From an uncultured Lachnospiraceae bacterium (GTDB taxonomy: Bacteria > Bacillota > Clostridia > Lachnospirales > Lachnospiraceae): 7,416 bases of DNA. Of the stretch, positions 1 to 6,565 are shown piece after piece. The stretch is taken from the NCBI GenBank assembly GCA_945836565.1, contig CAMALN010000074.1:1-7416 (forward strand), read 5' to 3'. Position 1 is the first letter of the stretch, and every line of letters begins with the position of its first letter. The notes below the pieces were generated by a model. That model was not told the origin of the DNA. It searched no databases and saw nothing but the letters and a program-made list of their open reading frames with translations. A program made the translations under genes and the position numbers.

Positions 1-759
1 CGGATGCCTGATTCCCTTTGCCACCTGTATATTCGCCCATTGAGATTGTACTCTTGCTATCTCCTTGTCATAACGGTGACAGATTGACAAATATCGTCTC
101 CCAACAATAAAGCTTTTCCCCATGTTATCATAGCAGGTCATAAGATTATGAAGTCCCAAATCAACAGACAGGAAATGTCCGTTCTGCTCCTTATATGCTA
201 CTTCCTCGACCTCATATATAACGATCATTCTGACCATTCCCTTATCGGAAGGCGGATATATTTTGAGCTGCTTAATGCAATCCGTGTTTGAAAAAACAGA
301 ATTTTCCAAATATAGGTAATTATCACTGATGTCATACTGCAGCTTCATATACTCCTTCAATTTCTTAGGTAACGATAAGCGAACCATATCGGTTGCTTTT
401 TCATGCTGTATTGCATTCTGCATATAGGTGATCGGCATATTCTCATTCTTATATCTGGGCGGATTAGGATTTTCTATTCCTCCACTCCTTTTCAGGGCAA
501 AAAAGGACTTCCATGATTTGTCCAAAAGCTTACATATCTCCTGTGCAGTCTGTGACGGCAGGGACTTGAACCACAAATCATTCTTGTGATGGGACTTTTG
601 GTAATACCAGTCAGGATACGCATTAAGCCCCAGTTCCTTATAGTTATTTCTCTCATAGTTGCAAACATTCCAGAGCTTATATGCTGCATAGCACATGTGT
701 CCCACAATATTTGCATAATTCTTACTTAGCCCTATGGTTGTCTCATGTGATAACAGCAT
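1..759 (-). CDS. tnpB: TnpB, IS200/IS605-family RNA-guided nuclease (OrfB), partial: C-terminus beyond window
   Basis: This is the first 253 residues of a TnpB/OrfB protein; the frame is open to position 1 and the rest lies outside the window. TnpB proteins are RuvC-like nucleases guided by an omega RNA that overlaps the 3' end of the gene; they cut the empty donor site and help the element persist. The N-terminal part begins MLLSHETTIGL and has the Trp/Tyr/Asn-rich helical layout of TnpB (YKLWNVCNYERNNY, residues about 28-41), then a PPRYK segment (about 101-105). The first RuvC aspartate is in SVDLGLHNLMTC (residues 198-209, Asp200). Later RuvC motifs and the zinc finger would be off the window. 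The ATG at 759 is chosen because AGGAGG lies 6 nt upstream. The gene starts 12 nt after the tnpA stop, so the two are probably translated from one transcript. No frameshift or stop is seen in the visible part. Confidence 0.9.
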   Translation of the reverse strand, partial: MLLSHETTIGLSKNYANIVGHMCYAAYKLWNVCNYERNNYKELGLNAYPDWYYQKSHHKNDLWFKSLPSQTAQEICKLLDKSWKSFFALKRSGGIENPNPPRYKNENMPITYMQNAIQHEKATDMVRLSLPKKLKEYMKLQYDISDNYLYLENSVFSNTDCIKQLKIYPPSDKGMVRMIVIYEVEEVAYKEQNGHFLSVDLGLHNLMTCYDNMGKSFIVGRRYLSICHRYDKEIARVQSQWANIQVAKGIRHP

Positions 760-765
760 CCTTTT

Positions 766-771
766 CCTCCT
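766..771 (-). promoter_or_regulatory. tnpB ribosome binding site
   Basis: On the minus strand a perfect AGGAGG lies directly after the tnpA stop codon (772-774) and 6 nt before the tnpB ATG. It is far stronger than anything in front of tnpA, so TnpB translation is probably efficient and may depend on transcription through tnpA. It also decides the tnpB start. Confidence 0.75.
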
Positions 772-1182
772 CTAGTATGATTTACTCTGGTGTTCAATAT
801 ATCTTCTGATATTCTCTTCTGATACAGAACCAATGGTTTCAACATAATATGAGTGATTCCATAATTGTCCTTTCCATAGCTTTTGTCTGATTTCCGGATA
901 CTGTTCAAAGAGCTTCCTTCCTGTAATCCCCTTAAGATACTTAACAATATCTGTCACAGAAAGCTTAGGAGGGGCAGATACAAAACAATGAATATGGTCC
1001 CCTTCACCTGCTTCAAACAAATGAACGGTGAACCCCTTATCTCTGGCTATCTGCTGTACCAGTTCCTTCAGAAAGTCCTCAATATCCTTCGTCAAAATTT
1101 TTCTGCGATACTTCACCGACCACACCACATGGTAGTTAATATTATATACGCATGTTCTTGCATGAATTAAATTATCCTTCAT
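772..1182 (-). CDS. tnpA: TnpA, IS200/IS605-family Y1 (HUH) transposase
   Basis: A 136-residue single-strand DNA transposase of the Y1 HUH family, full length for the family (usually about 130-155). The family acts as a dimer that nicks and rejoins single-stranded element ends recognised through subterminal hairpins. Visible motifs are the N-terminal NINYHVVWSVKYRRK strand (about residues 14-28), the metal-binding HUH motif as GDHIHCFV (His63, Ile64, His65), and the C-terminal helix RRYIEHQ, where Tyr128 should be the nucleophile and Gln132 the extra metal ligand. This spacing matches the known IS608 enzyme (His64/His66/Tyr127). All key residues are present, so the enzyme looks functional. 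The ATG at 1182 is chosen because the family sequence begins there; the frame is open further upstream to 1260, but that would translate the hairpin and promoter. No good Shine-Dalgarno sequence precedes 1182, and the promoter -10 box sits only 6 nt upstream. Confidence 0.93.
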   Translation of the reverse strand: MKDNLIHARTCVYNINYHVVWSVKYRRKILTKDIEDFLKELVQQIARDKGFTVHLFEAGEGDHIHCFVSAPPKLSVTDIVKYLKGITGRKLFEQYPEIRQKLWKGQLWNHSYYVETIGSVSEENIRRYIEHQSKSY

Positions 1183-1188
1183 ACACAT

Positions 1189-1217
1189 AGTATACCATAT
1201 ACACAAAGAAAAAGCAA
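1189..1217 (-). promoter_or_regulatory. Predicted tnpA promoter, possibly giving a leaderless mRNA
   Basis: Reading the minus strand, a TATACT -10 box (1189-1194) is preceded by TGG, an extended -10 element. A weak -35 box, TTGCTT (1212-1217), stands 17 nt upstream. The -10 box ends 6 nt before the tnpA ATG, so transcription would start at or next to the start codon, which fits the lack of a ribosome site. The -35 box lies inside the proximal arm of the IS hairpin. This is pattern matching only; no start site is known. Confidence 0.5.
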
Positions 1218-1257
1218 GAGAAAATCGAATATATGTTCGAAATCCTCTTGCTTTTTC
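1208..1257. repeat. IS200/IS605 left-end hairpin, also a candidate bidirectional terminator
   Basis: A perfect 13-bp inverted repeat (GAAAAAGCAAGAG at 1208-1220, complement at 1245-1257) encloses a second 5-bp stem (TCGAA 1225-1229, TTCGA 1236-1240) with a 6-nt loop and a 4/4-nt internal loop between the stems. It lies 25 nt upstream of the tnpA start, where IS200/IS605 elements carry their left-end recognition structure. The outer stem ends in runs of T on both strands, so each strand offers a GC-containing stem followed by T residues, as in a rho-independent terminator. In Salmonella IS200 a left-end stem-loop is known to block read-through into the transposase gene. The exact cleavage site is not visible. 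It could end trpF operon transcripts too. Confidence 0.75.
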
Positions 1258-1368
1258 CAAATCCTACAGGAACCATTTTAGCCTTTTCCTTTTAGCGCTT
1301 TCATCTCGGCAATTGAATAACCGAGGATTCCCGCTTAACTTCCTAAAATCCTATTATCAGATAGATTT
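1258..1368. other. Spacer between IS hairpin and trpF; IS left boundary should lie here
   Basis: These 111 bases hold no gene. They contain a small hairpin, CTCGG (1305-1309) with CCGAG (1321-1325) around an 11-nt loop, and a weak AT-rich inverted repeat around CTAT (1351-1354) and ATAG (1361-1364), whose outer part runs into the trpF stop codon. Neither has the strength of a good terminator for the minus-strand operon. Since IS200/IS605 elements cut a short distance outside the subterminal hairpin, the junction of element and host DNA, and the TnpB target-adjacent motif, should be in this stretch. I cannot place it without an empty-site comparison. Confidence 0.45.
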
Positions 1369-1980
1369 TTACCGACAAGCATCCTTCGCATTTCTAATAA
1401 AGCCCCGAACCTTATCCTCATCCTTACCCGGTTTATCGTCATATTCAACACCGGAGGATACATCAACAACATCAAGCACAACAGTCTTAATTGCCATTGC
1501 AACATTATCAGGCTTTAAGCCTCCCGCAAGTATTACTTTCCTGCCATCTCGCTTAATTTCTTTTAGGCCGTTCCAGTCAAATGTCTTGCCACTTCCTGGC
1601 TCTCCTGCATCAAATACATAACCGCATATATTATCAAGCCCCATATAGTGAGGAAGCATATTCATATCAGCTACATTAAATGCTTTCCATATAGGAAGTC
1701 CTGCGCCAGCAATCAAATCATCATCGATAACGCCATGTATCTGAATAATATCAAACCCCAGCTTACTGATTATATCAAGCTGCTCCTTGGTTGGTGATAC
1801 AGTTACGGCAACCTTCTTTATGTCAGGCGAAACTGCGGCTATTAATTCCTTTGCAGAATCAATACTCATATCTCTCTTACTCTTTGGGAAGAACATTACA
1901 ATACCTACATAATCAGGTTTGCATTCATTAAGGAAATATGCTTCTTCTATTCTTGTCAATCCACATATTTTTACTTCCAC
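1369..1980 (-). CDS. trpF: Phosphoribosylanthranilate isomerase (TrpF), stand-alone
   Basis: A 203-residue TIM-barrel enzyme, normal length for TrpF. It converts N-(5-phosphoribosyl)anthranilate to the carboxyphenylamino-deoxyribulose phosphate of tryptophan synthesis, in the cytoplasm. The start reads (V/M)EVKICGLTR with the catalytic base Cys6; the catalytic acid should be Asp124 in VFDAGEPGSGKTFDW (122-136). The phosphate-binding LAGGL (151-155) and VDVSSGVE (172-179) are intact, and QIHG (80-83) replaces the usual QLHG. It therefore looks active. The start is a GTG at 1980, chosen because VKICG must be at the N-terminus and AGGAAG lies 7 nt upstream; earlier ATGs in this frame lie inside hydE. 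It follows hydE by 19 nt and is the last gene of the operon. No other trp gene is in the window, so it is either a displaced trpF of a dispersed pathway or a paralog with another job. Confidence 0.88.
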   Translation of the reverse strand: MEVKICGLTRIEEAYFLNECKPDYVGIVMFFPKSKRDMSIDSAKELIAAVSPDIKKVAVTVSPTKEQLDIISKLGFDIIQIHGVIDDDLIAGAGLPIWKAFNVADMNMLPHYMGLDNICGYVFDAGEPGSGKTFDWNGLKEIKRDGRKVILAGGLKPDNVAMAIKTVVLDVVDVSSGVEYDDKPGKDEDKVRGFIRNAKDACR

Positions 1981-1987
1981 TGTTTCA

Positions 1988-1993
1988 CTTCCT
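1988..1993 (-). promoter_or_regulatory. trpF ribosome binding site, supports the GTG start
   Basis: AGGAAG on the minus strand sits 7 nt before the GTG at 1978-1980, in the short gap after the hydE stop. No ATG lies at a usable distance, so this site decides the start. Confidence 0.7.
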
Positions 1994-1999
1994 ATCTCT

Positions 2000-3070
2000 T
2001 TATTCCATATAATCTCCACGATCAACTGTAAGTCTGTAACCAACGGCCTGTACTCTCTTTTCCAGACAGCTGATACACTGTGCCGACTCCTCACCAGTGC
2101 ATATCTTATTGTCATACAGCATATATTTCTTACGGACACCTACAGGTGATAAATTAGGCATTACAACATTTGCCCCATACAAAAAGCCCTGCTCCCGACC
2201 GTCGTGTGCAATAGTCCCTAGCGAGGTCGTTGACGGAATTAATGCCTTCTTAAATAGCACTCTTAAGATGCTTATCATAACAAGTGTCTGTGTAAGTGTT
2301 CCCTGACTTTTATCTGCAAATGGTGTATCACTATGTGGCACGAATGGTCCAATTCCTATCATGTGAGGCTCTAGCTTTGAAAGAAATATAATATCATCAG
2401 CCAGATTATATAACGTCTGATAAGGTGAGCCAACCATAAATCCGCTTCCTACCTGATAACCAAGCTCCTTCAGATTATATAAGCATTTCACCCTGTTATC
2501 ATAGTCCATTTCCCCCGGATGAAGTCTGGCATAATGCTCCTTATCTGCTGTTTCATGACGCAGAAGATATCTGTCAGCCCCGGCATCCCGCCACAGCCTG
2601 TATGTCTCATACTCCTGCTCGCCAAATGACAAAGTCACGGCGCAGCCAGGATAGTCTTTTTTTATATTAGAAACTACATCAGCTACAAATTCTGCCGTAT
2701 AGCATGGATCCTCGCCACCCTGCAAAACAAATGTCCTAAATCCGAGCCTATATCCTTCCTTGCAGCAGGCAAGAATATCATCCTTATCAAGGCGGTATCT
2801 TTCCACATTATTATTACTCTTTCTTATGCCGCAATAAAGGCAGTCATTCCTGCAAATGTTTGTACATTCAATCAGCCCACGTATATAGATTTTGTTTCCA
2901 AAAATATCAGTAGCAATATTATTTGCAGTCTGCCTTAGATATTCGCGAAGTTCGGCACTCCCCTCATAACAAACATAATCAATAAACTCAGCAAGCTTAT
3001 CCCTGCTAATACCATTACAGCCATATTCACACATGTTATCAATAATGCTGCGACATTCTTCTGATACCAT
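2000..3070 (-). CDS. hydE: HydE, [FeFe]-hydrogenase H-cluster radical SAM maturase
   Basis: A 356-residue radical SAM enzyme, the usual HydE length. HydE acts with HydG and HydF in building the two-iron part of the [FeFe]-hydrogenase H-cluster and processes the Fe(CO)2(CN)-cysteine synthon made by HydG. The radical SAM cluster motif is CRNDCLYC (Cys73, Cys77, Cys80). Family signatures follow: VLQGGEDP (115-122), GFMVGSPYQT (210-219), GIGPFVPH (239-246) and PSTTSLGTI (279-287), then GANVVMPNLSP (299-309). The optional second cluster motif near the C-terminus, C-x7-C-x2-C (Cys324, Cys332, Cys335), is also complete. The ATG at 3070 has AGGAG 7 nt upstream. It follows the YkgJ-type gene by 23 nt and precedes trpF by 19 nt. 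HydF, HydG and the hydrogenase are not in the window. A related BioB/HydE/PylB-group enzyme is the main alternative, but the HydE-specific C-terminal signature makes that unlikely. Confidence 0.92.
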   Translation of the reverse strand: MVSEECRSIIDNMCEYGCNGISRDKLAEFIDYVCYEGSAELREYLRQTANNIATDIFGNKIYIRGLIECTNICRNDCLYCGIRKSNNNVERYRLDKDDILACCKEGYRLGFRTFVLQGGEDPCYTAEFVADVVSNIKKDYPGCAVTLSFGEQEYETYRLWRDAGADRYLLRHETADKEHYARLHPGEMDYDNRVKCLYNLKELGYQVGSGFMVGSPYQTLYNLADDIIFLSKLEPHMIGIGPFVPHSDTPFADKSQGTLTQTLVMISILRVLFKKALIPSTTSLGTIAHDGREQGFLYGANVVMPNLSPVGVRKKYMLYDNKICTGEESAQCISCLEKRVQAVGYRLTVDRGDYME

Positions 3071-3077
3071 AGGCGGT

Positions 3078-3082
3078 CTCCT
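3078..3082 (-). promoter_or_regulatory. hydE ribosome binding site
   Basis: AGGAG, within AGAGGAG on the minus strand, is 7 nt before the hydE ATG and lies in the 23-nt gap after the preceding stop codon. It confirms the start at 3070. Confidence 0.6.
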
Positions 3083-3093
3083 CTGTGCTCAAT

Positions 3094-3762
3094 TTACACC
3101 TCAATTAACCCGCGAAGCTTGGCAAGTCTTTCATCAAACTGCAAATAGAAATCGTTATTATCATCATATATCCCCATATACATTACATTTAAGATTAAGA
3201 CTGTTATATTATTAGCTTCCTGGTCCTTTTCACACTCAAGCTTTTTCTTTATAAGAGCCTGCATCTCCTTCTGAAAATCGTGCCAGTCGTTTATGTATTT
3301 CGTATATCTTGGTATATCAGGTGTATCTATCCACTTTGATACCTTGACCTTAGTCTTGCCGGCACGTTCACACTCATGTATCTGAAGGAAATATTTAAAG
3401 CCTCCATTTTCATAGTATCTTCCAAGTGGAAACAGCCTGCAAAAGCCCGGCCTGTTTTCATGAATACTGCATCTGCCCTCGCCATTTAGAAAAGGACAGC
3501 TGTTATTGTTCATTTTGATATTAGGAAGAACTAATCCGTCAACAACATTCAGCTCAATTTCCTTATTGAGCAGTTCACCAAAGCCCTTACCTGTTGCCTT
3601 AGAAAGCCTTACCACATCTAGCGGGTCAAGTATAATTGAATTACCCATGCCCTCACAGCAGGCATGGCAACCCTTGCATTCGTTACAGTATGCCTTCACC
3701 ATATCATTCGTATCGTAAAGCCTTCCATCCGAAATATCCTTCAAATCACAATTCCTTATCAT
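3094..3762 (-). CDS. YkgJ-family Fe/Zn-binding cysteine-cluster protein
   Basis: A 222-residue soluble protein of the YkgJ (CxxCxxCC) family, thought to bind zinc or an iron-sulfur cluster; no enzymatic role is established for the family. The signature is YCNECKGCHACCEG, giving Cys26, Cys29, Cys32, Cys35 and Cys36. A second group is Cys89 (SCPF), Cys98 (GRCSIHENRPGFCRLFP), Cys108 and Cys131 (HECE), so nine cysteines fit the family's usual metal site. The C-terminal part (about 150-222) is helical, charged and unrecognised. The ATG at 3762 is chosen because AAGGA, overlapping the stop codon of the upstream fusion gene, is 8 nt before it; an in-frame ATG at 3840 would sit inside that gene. It is 11 nt from the ECF gene and 23 nt from hydE, so it should be made with both. 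A role in metal handling for HydE is my inference only. Confidence 0.85.
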   Translation of the reverse strand: MIRNCDLKDISDGRLYDTNDMVKAYCNECKGCHACCEGMGNSIILDPLDVVRLSKATGKGFGELLNKEIELNVVDGLVLPNIKMNNNSCPFLNGEGRCSIHENRPGFCRLFPLGRYYENGGFKYFLQIHECERAGKTKVKVSKWIDTPDIPRYTKYINDWHDFQKEMQALIKKKLECEKDQEANNITVLILNVMYMGIYDDNNDFYLQFDERLAKLRGLIEV

Positions 3763-3773
3763 ACCTATCTTCC

Positions 3774-6551
3774 TTATATTATTCCGTATTTCATTCTTAC
3801 TCTGTCGAGTTTTTCGAGAAATGGGGTTGCAGCCAGCCACAGGAATATTATTGTTGCTACTGCTTCCACTACATCAAAGGGGAAGCCGGTTATATATGAG
3901 GCTAGGAGCATCTGCAGATTGATGTTCTTCTGCCACATTATTACTGAGGCGGGATTCATTATACCACCGTATATAATAATGCATGCTAAAGCACCAAATA
4001 TACATAAACCAACCTTTGTTAACAGCTTTAATCTTACTCCTTTGTGTGCATATATCAGACCTGACAGGAAGCCAATAAGTCCAAGAGAGAACATCTGCCA
4101 CGGTGTCCACGGGCCTTGTCCGAATATTACATTTGATACAAGCATCGTAATGGCTCCTGTAATAAATCCTGCTTCTCCTCCGAAGCCAACTCCCGCAATT
4201 ATTACTATTGCAATTACCGGACTGAAATTCGGAAGCATGAAAAATGCCGCCCTTCCTGCAACTGCAATCGCACACATAACTGACAGCATCACTATGTCAC
4301 GCACCCTTGGTTTTCTGCTTTCAAATGATATAAAAAACGGCACCATTGATTCTATCAGCACAAGAAGTGAAATAAATAAATACTTCCTATCTTGTAGCTT
4401 ATCATATCCTAACCATATGGTAAATGGAATTAATATCAAAACTATACACATATTAATTATTGTAGCTTTTGAGTTCATTTTCCTGACTCTGCTATACTCT
4501 ATTTTCTTATCTGCACTTATGCCAAATGGCCTTAGTGCAACAAACAGACAAATAATCGCAACAATAAATACCGCATATATGACAACATATTTCTTTCCCT
4601 GCTCCGTAACAGCCATTCCCTTTATAAGCATGTTAAGACCTGACTGTGACACAGTTTGTATAAAGCAATATACAATCACAATTAATGCTGCAACTATTGC
4701 TAATAATCTTATCGGTGAAATCTTCTTACTTGCATTATCCTTGTCAACAATGTCATTTATATATAAACTTCCGGCACATGAACCTATATCCTGTCCCTGA
4801 AGCTTACTATCAAGCCTTTCCTCAAGCCTTTCCTCAAGCCTTTCCTCAAGCTTATTTTTATTCCTATTTTTATCAATATCCTCTATCTTATCCTTATCCT
4901 TCTTCCTATAGGCTCCTATTACCTCTTCCGCCGTAATGGCATTATCAACTATTCCTCTCGCAATTCTTGACGCAGCTGTAGTATAGAAGCTGTTGCCTGT
5001 AAGATAAGTCCTGATATCCCCTATCGCTGATATATCTCCGTCAAATAGTAATGCTGCCCTATCTCCAACCATACTGCTAAACTCTATATCATGGCTTACA
5101 ATCACGACGGTTTTTCCTTGTTTTTGCAGCATTTTTATTATACAGGCAAGCTCCTTTTTGAAGCCATTATCAAGTCCCTTTGTAGGCTCGTCCATAAGAA
5201 TTATGTCAGGGTCTCCCATTAATACTCTTGCTAACGCAAGTCGTTGCTGCTCACCGCCTGACAAATCAAAGGGGTGTCTGCCGAATAATTTTTCCAAATG
5301 GCATAGTGCCGCTATATATCTTAGTTGCTCTCTATCTTCGGCAAATGAAAGCTCCTGCCTTACACTTTTTCCTGTAAACAAACTCTTAGGATCCTGGGGC
5401 AGCATACCAACAGTCTTTCCTTTAGCAAGCTTACATTTACCAAATGACGGTTTTCTTATTCCTGATATTATAGATAGAAGTGTTGATTTGCCACTTCCAT
5501 TTCCACCATTAATAATCAAAATCTCATTTTCATATATCGAAAGGGATAAACCCCTTATCACATCATTTTTTTCTTTGCTGTATCTATAGAATACATCCTT
5601 AAGAGTGACAACAGTATTATTTCCGGCTTCGCTTGTCTTTGCTCTATCACCGTTATCAGCGATATCACGCACCTTTTCATGCGCTTTATCATATTCATAT
5701 AACCAGCTTCTTCCATCATTTACAGTAATAGGCATGGCTTTGCTCTCAGCATCCTCGCATAGCCCAAGATATATTTGAACTGCTGCCGGCATAGAAGCTG
5801 CAAATGATGACAAGCTGTCCATTTGTTGTATTTTCTTAGCAAGCATACATGGGTTATCATCAGCGACAATTGAGCCGTTATCCATTATTATCGCCCTTCT
5901 ACATAAAGGAAGAACCTCCTCCAGCCTGTGCTCAGTCATAATGATAGTTGTGCCAAGCTCCTTATTTATCCTGACAAGACTTGAAATAAATTCATTTGCA
6001 GCAATTGGATCAAGCTGGCTTGTCGGTTCATCAAGTATCAGCACATCAGGATTTGTTGCCATTACAGCTGCAAGATTAACAAGCTGCTTTGTTCCTCCTG
6101 AAAGCTCTGTTACTTTGCTGTGGAATATACCGGAAAGTCCAAAAAAGGAACTCATCTCAGCAACCCTGCGGCGGATGTAATCGCTTTCAAACCCGAGACT
6201 TTCAAGACCAAAAGCAAGCTCATGCCACACTTTATCCGTAACAAGCTGGGCGTCCACATCCTGCATCACAAAGCCAAGCTTCTCGGCCTGACTTTGCTCA
6301 GACATTTCGCTAATATTCTTCCCATTATAATAAATGGCTCCACTTTTATTGCCTCTTGGTGAAACAACAGGCTTAAGCTGCCTTAAGAGCGTAGTTTTTC
6401 CGCATCCTGACGCACCCATAATAACTATAAATTCGCCCTTACTTACACTAAGATTAATATTTGAAAGTGCATTATCAAGATATTTATCTTCCGTATCGCT
6501 ATTTATATCAGGATAGGCAAAGCTCAAATTTTCTATTTTAAATAATTCCAT
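3774..6551 (-). CDS. ECF transporter fusion: two ATPase domains (EcfA-EcfA') plus S-component membrane domain
   Basis: A 925-residue protein holding three ECF transporter subunits in one chain. ATPase 1 (about 1-245): Walker A GASGCGKTT (46-54), Q-loop Gln97, signature LSGGTKQLVN (150-159), Walker B LILDEP (171-176, Glu175), His208. ATPase 2 (about 313-520): Walker A GGNGSGKST (349-357), Gln386, signature LSGGEQQRLA (430-439), Walker B ILMDEP (451-456, Glu455), His487. After a charged linker (about 545-610) come two membrane segments (about 613-632, 654-674), then two more (696-743) and a six-helix S-component (about 750-910) with GRAAFFMLP (766-774), GFGGEAGF (789-796) and GQGPWTPWQM (811-820). 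Both ATP sites look complete. The ATG at 6551 is chosen over 6569, which overlaps the ecfT stop as ATGA, because AGAGGA lies 7 nt upstream and the family starts with MELFKIENLSF. The S-domain resembles Clostridia S-components, sometimes labelled CbrT-like, but the substrate is unproven. Confidence 0.9.
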   Translation of the reverse strand: MELFKIENLSFAYPDINSDTEDKYLDNALSNINLSVSKGEFIVIMGASGCGKTTLLRQLKPVVSPRGNKSGAIYYNGKNISEMSEQSQAEKLGFVMQDVDAQLVTDKVWHELAFGLESLGFESDYIRRRVAEMSSFFGLSGIFHSKVTELSGGTKQLVNLAAVMATNPDVLILDEPTSQLDPIAANEFISSLVRINKELGTTIIMTEHRLEEVLPLCRRAIIMDNGSIVADDNPCMLAKKIQQMDSLSSFAASMPAAVQIYLGLCEDAESKAMPITVNDGRSWLYEYDKAHEKVRDIADNGDRAKTSEAGNNTVVTLKDVFYRYSKEKNDVIRGLSLSIYENEILIINGGNGSGKSTLLSIISGIRKPSFGKCKLAKGKTVGMLPQDPKSLFTGKSVRQELSFAEDREQLRYIAALCHLEKLFGRHPFDLSGGEQQRLALARVLMGDPDIILMDEPTKGLDNGFKKELACIIKMLQKQGKTVVIVSHDIEFSSMVGDRAALLFDGDISAIGDIRTYLTGNSFYTTAASRIARGIVDNAITAEEVIGAYRKKDKDKIEDIDKNRNKNKLEERLEERLEERLDSKLQGQDIGSCAGSLYINDIVDKDNASKKISPIRLLAIVAALIVIVYCFIQTVSQSGLNMLIKGMAVTEQGKKYVVIYAVFIVAIICLFVALRPFGISADKKIEYSRVRKMNSKATIINMCIVLILIPFTIWLGYDKLQDRKYLFISLLVLIESMVPFFISFESRKPRVRDIVMLSVMCAIAVAGRAAFFMLPNFSPVIAIVIIAGVGFGGEAGFITGAITMLVSNVIFGQGPWTPWQMFSLGLIGFLSGLIYAHKGVRLKLLTKVGLCIFGALACIIIYGGIMNPASVIMWQKNINLQMLLASYITGFPFDVVEAVATIIFLWLAATPFLEKLDRVRMKYGII
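4811..4846 (-). repeat. Three tandem 12-bp units coding for LEER repeats
   Basis: The 12-base unit CAAGCCTTTCCT (plus strand) is present three times without a mismatch, followed by a partial fourth copy. On the coding strand this gives LEERLEERLEERL, around residues 568-580 of the ECF fusion protein, in the linker between the second ATPase and the membrane domain. Copy-number change here would keep the reading frame and only alter linker length. Confidence 0.9.
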
Positions 6552-6558
6552 ACAAACG

Positions 6559-6564
6559 TCCTCT
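6559..6564 (-). promoter_or_regulatory. Ribosome binding site deciding the ECF fusion start
   Basis: AGAGGA on the minus strand lies 7 nt before the ATG at 6551, just inside the alternative reading from 6569. The 6569 ATG has a GAAGG at 5 nt and forms an ATGA overlap with the ecfT stop, so it remains possible and would add six residues (MREDVC). Confidence 0.55.
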
Positions 6565-6565
6565 C

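Noticed and set aside
732..947. Second minus-strand frame across the tnpA/tnpB junction
   Set aside because: It is a shadow frame: tnpA and tnpB account for this DNA in other frames with clear motifs.
1183..1260. Longer TnpA start at an ATG at 1260
   Set aside because: It would translate the IS hairpin and promoter and add 26 residues unlike the family.
1305..1325. Small hairpin CTCGG/CCGAG as an operon terminator or IS end
   Set aside because: There are only 5 pairs with an 11-nt loop and no T run on either strand. It may be part of an element end, but I cannot support that.
1981..2139. Longer TrpF start at an ATG at 2139
   Set aside because: It would overlap the hydE C-terminus, including its cluster motif region, and add about 53 residues before the VKICG start that TrpF needs.
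3664..4800. Long plus-strand open frame of 378 codons opposite the ECF fusion gene
   Set aside because: It lies antisense to the S-domain and linker, has no family resemblance and no ribosome site that I can see. The minus-strand protein has clear motifs throughout.
4811..4846. CRISPR-like repeat array
   Set aside because: The units are directly adjacent 12-mers without spacers and are in frame inside a gene.
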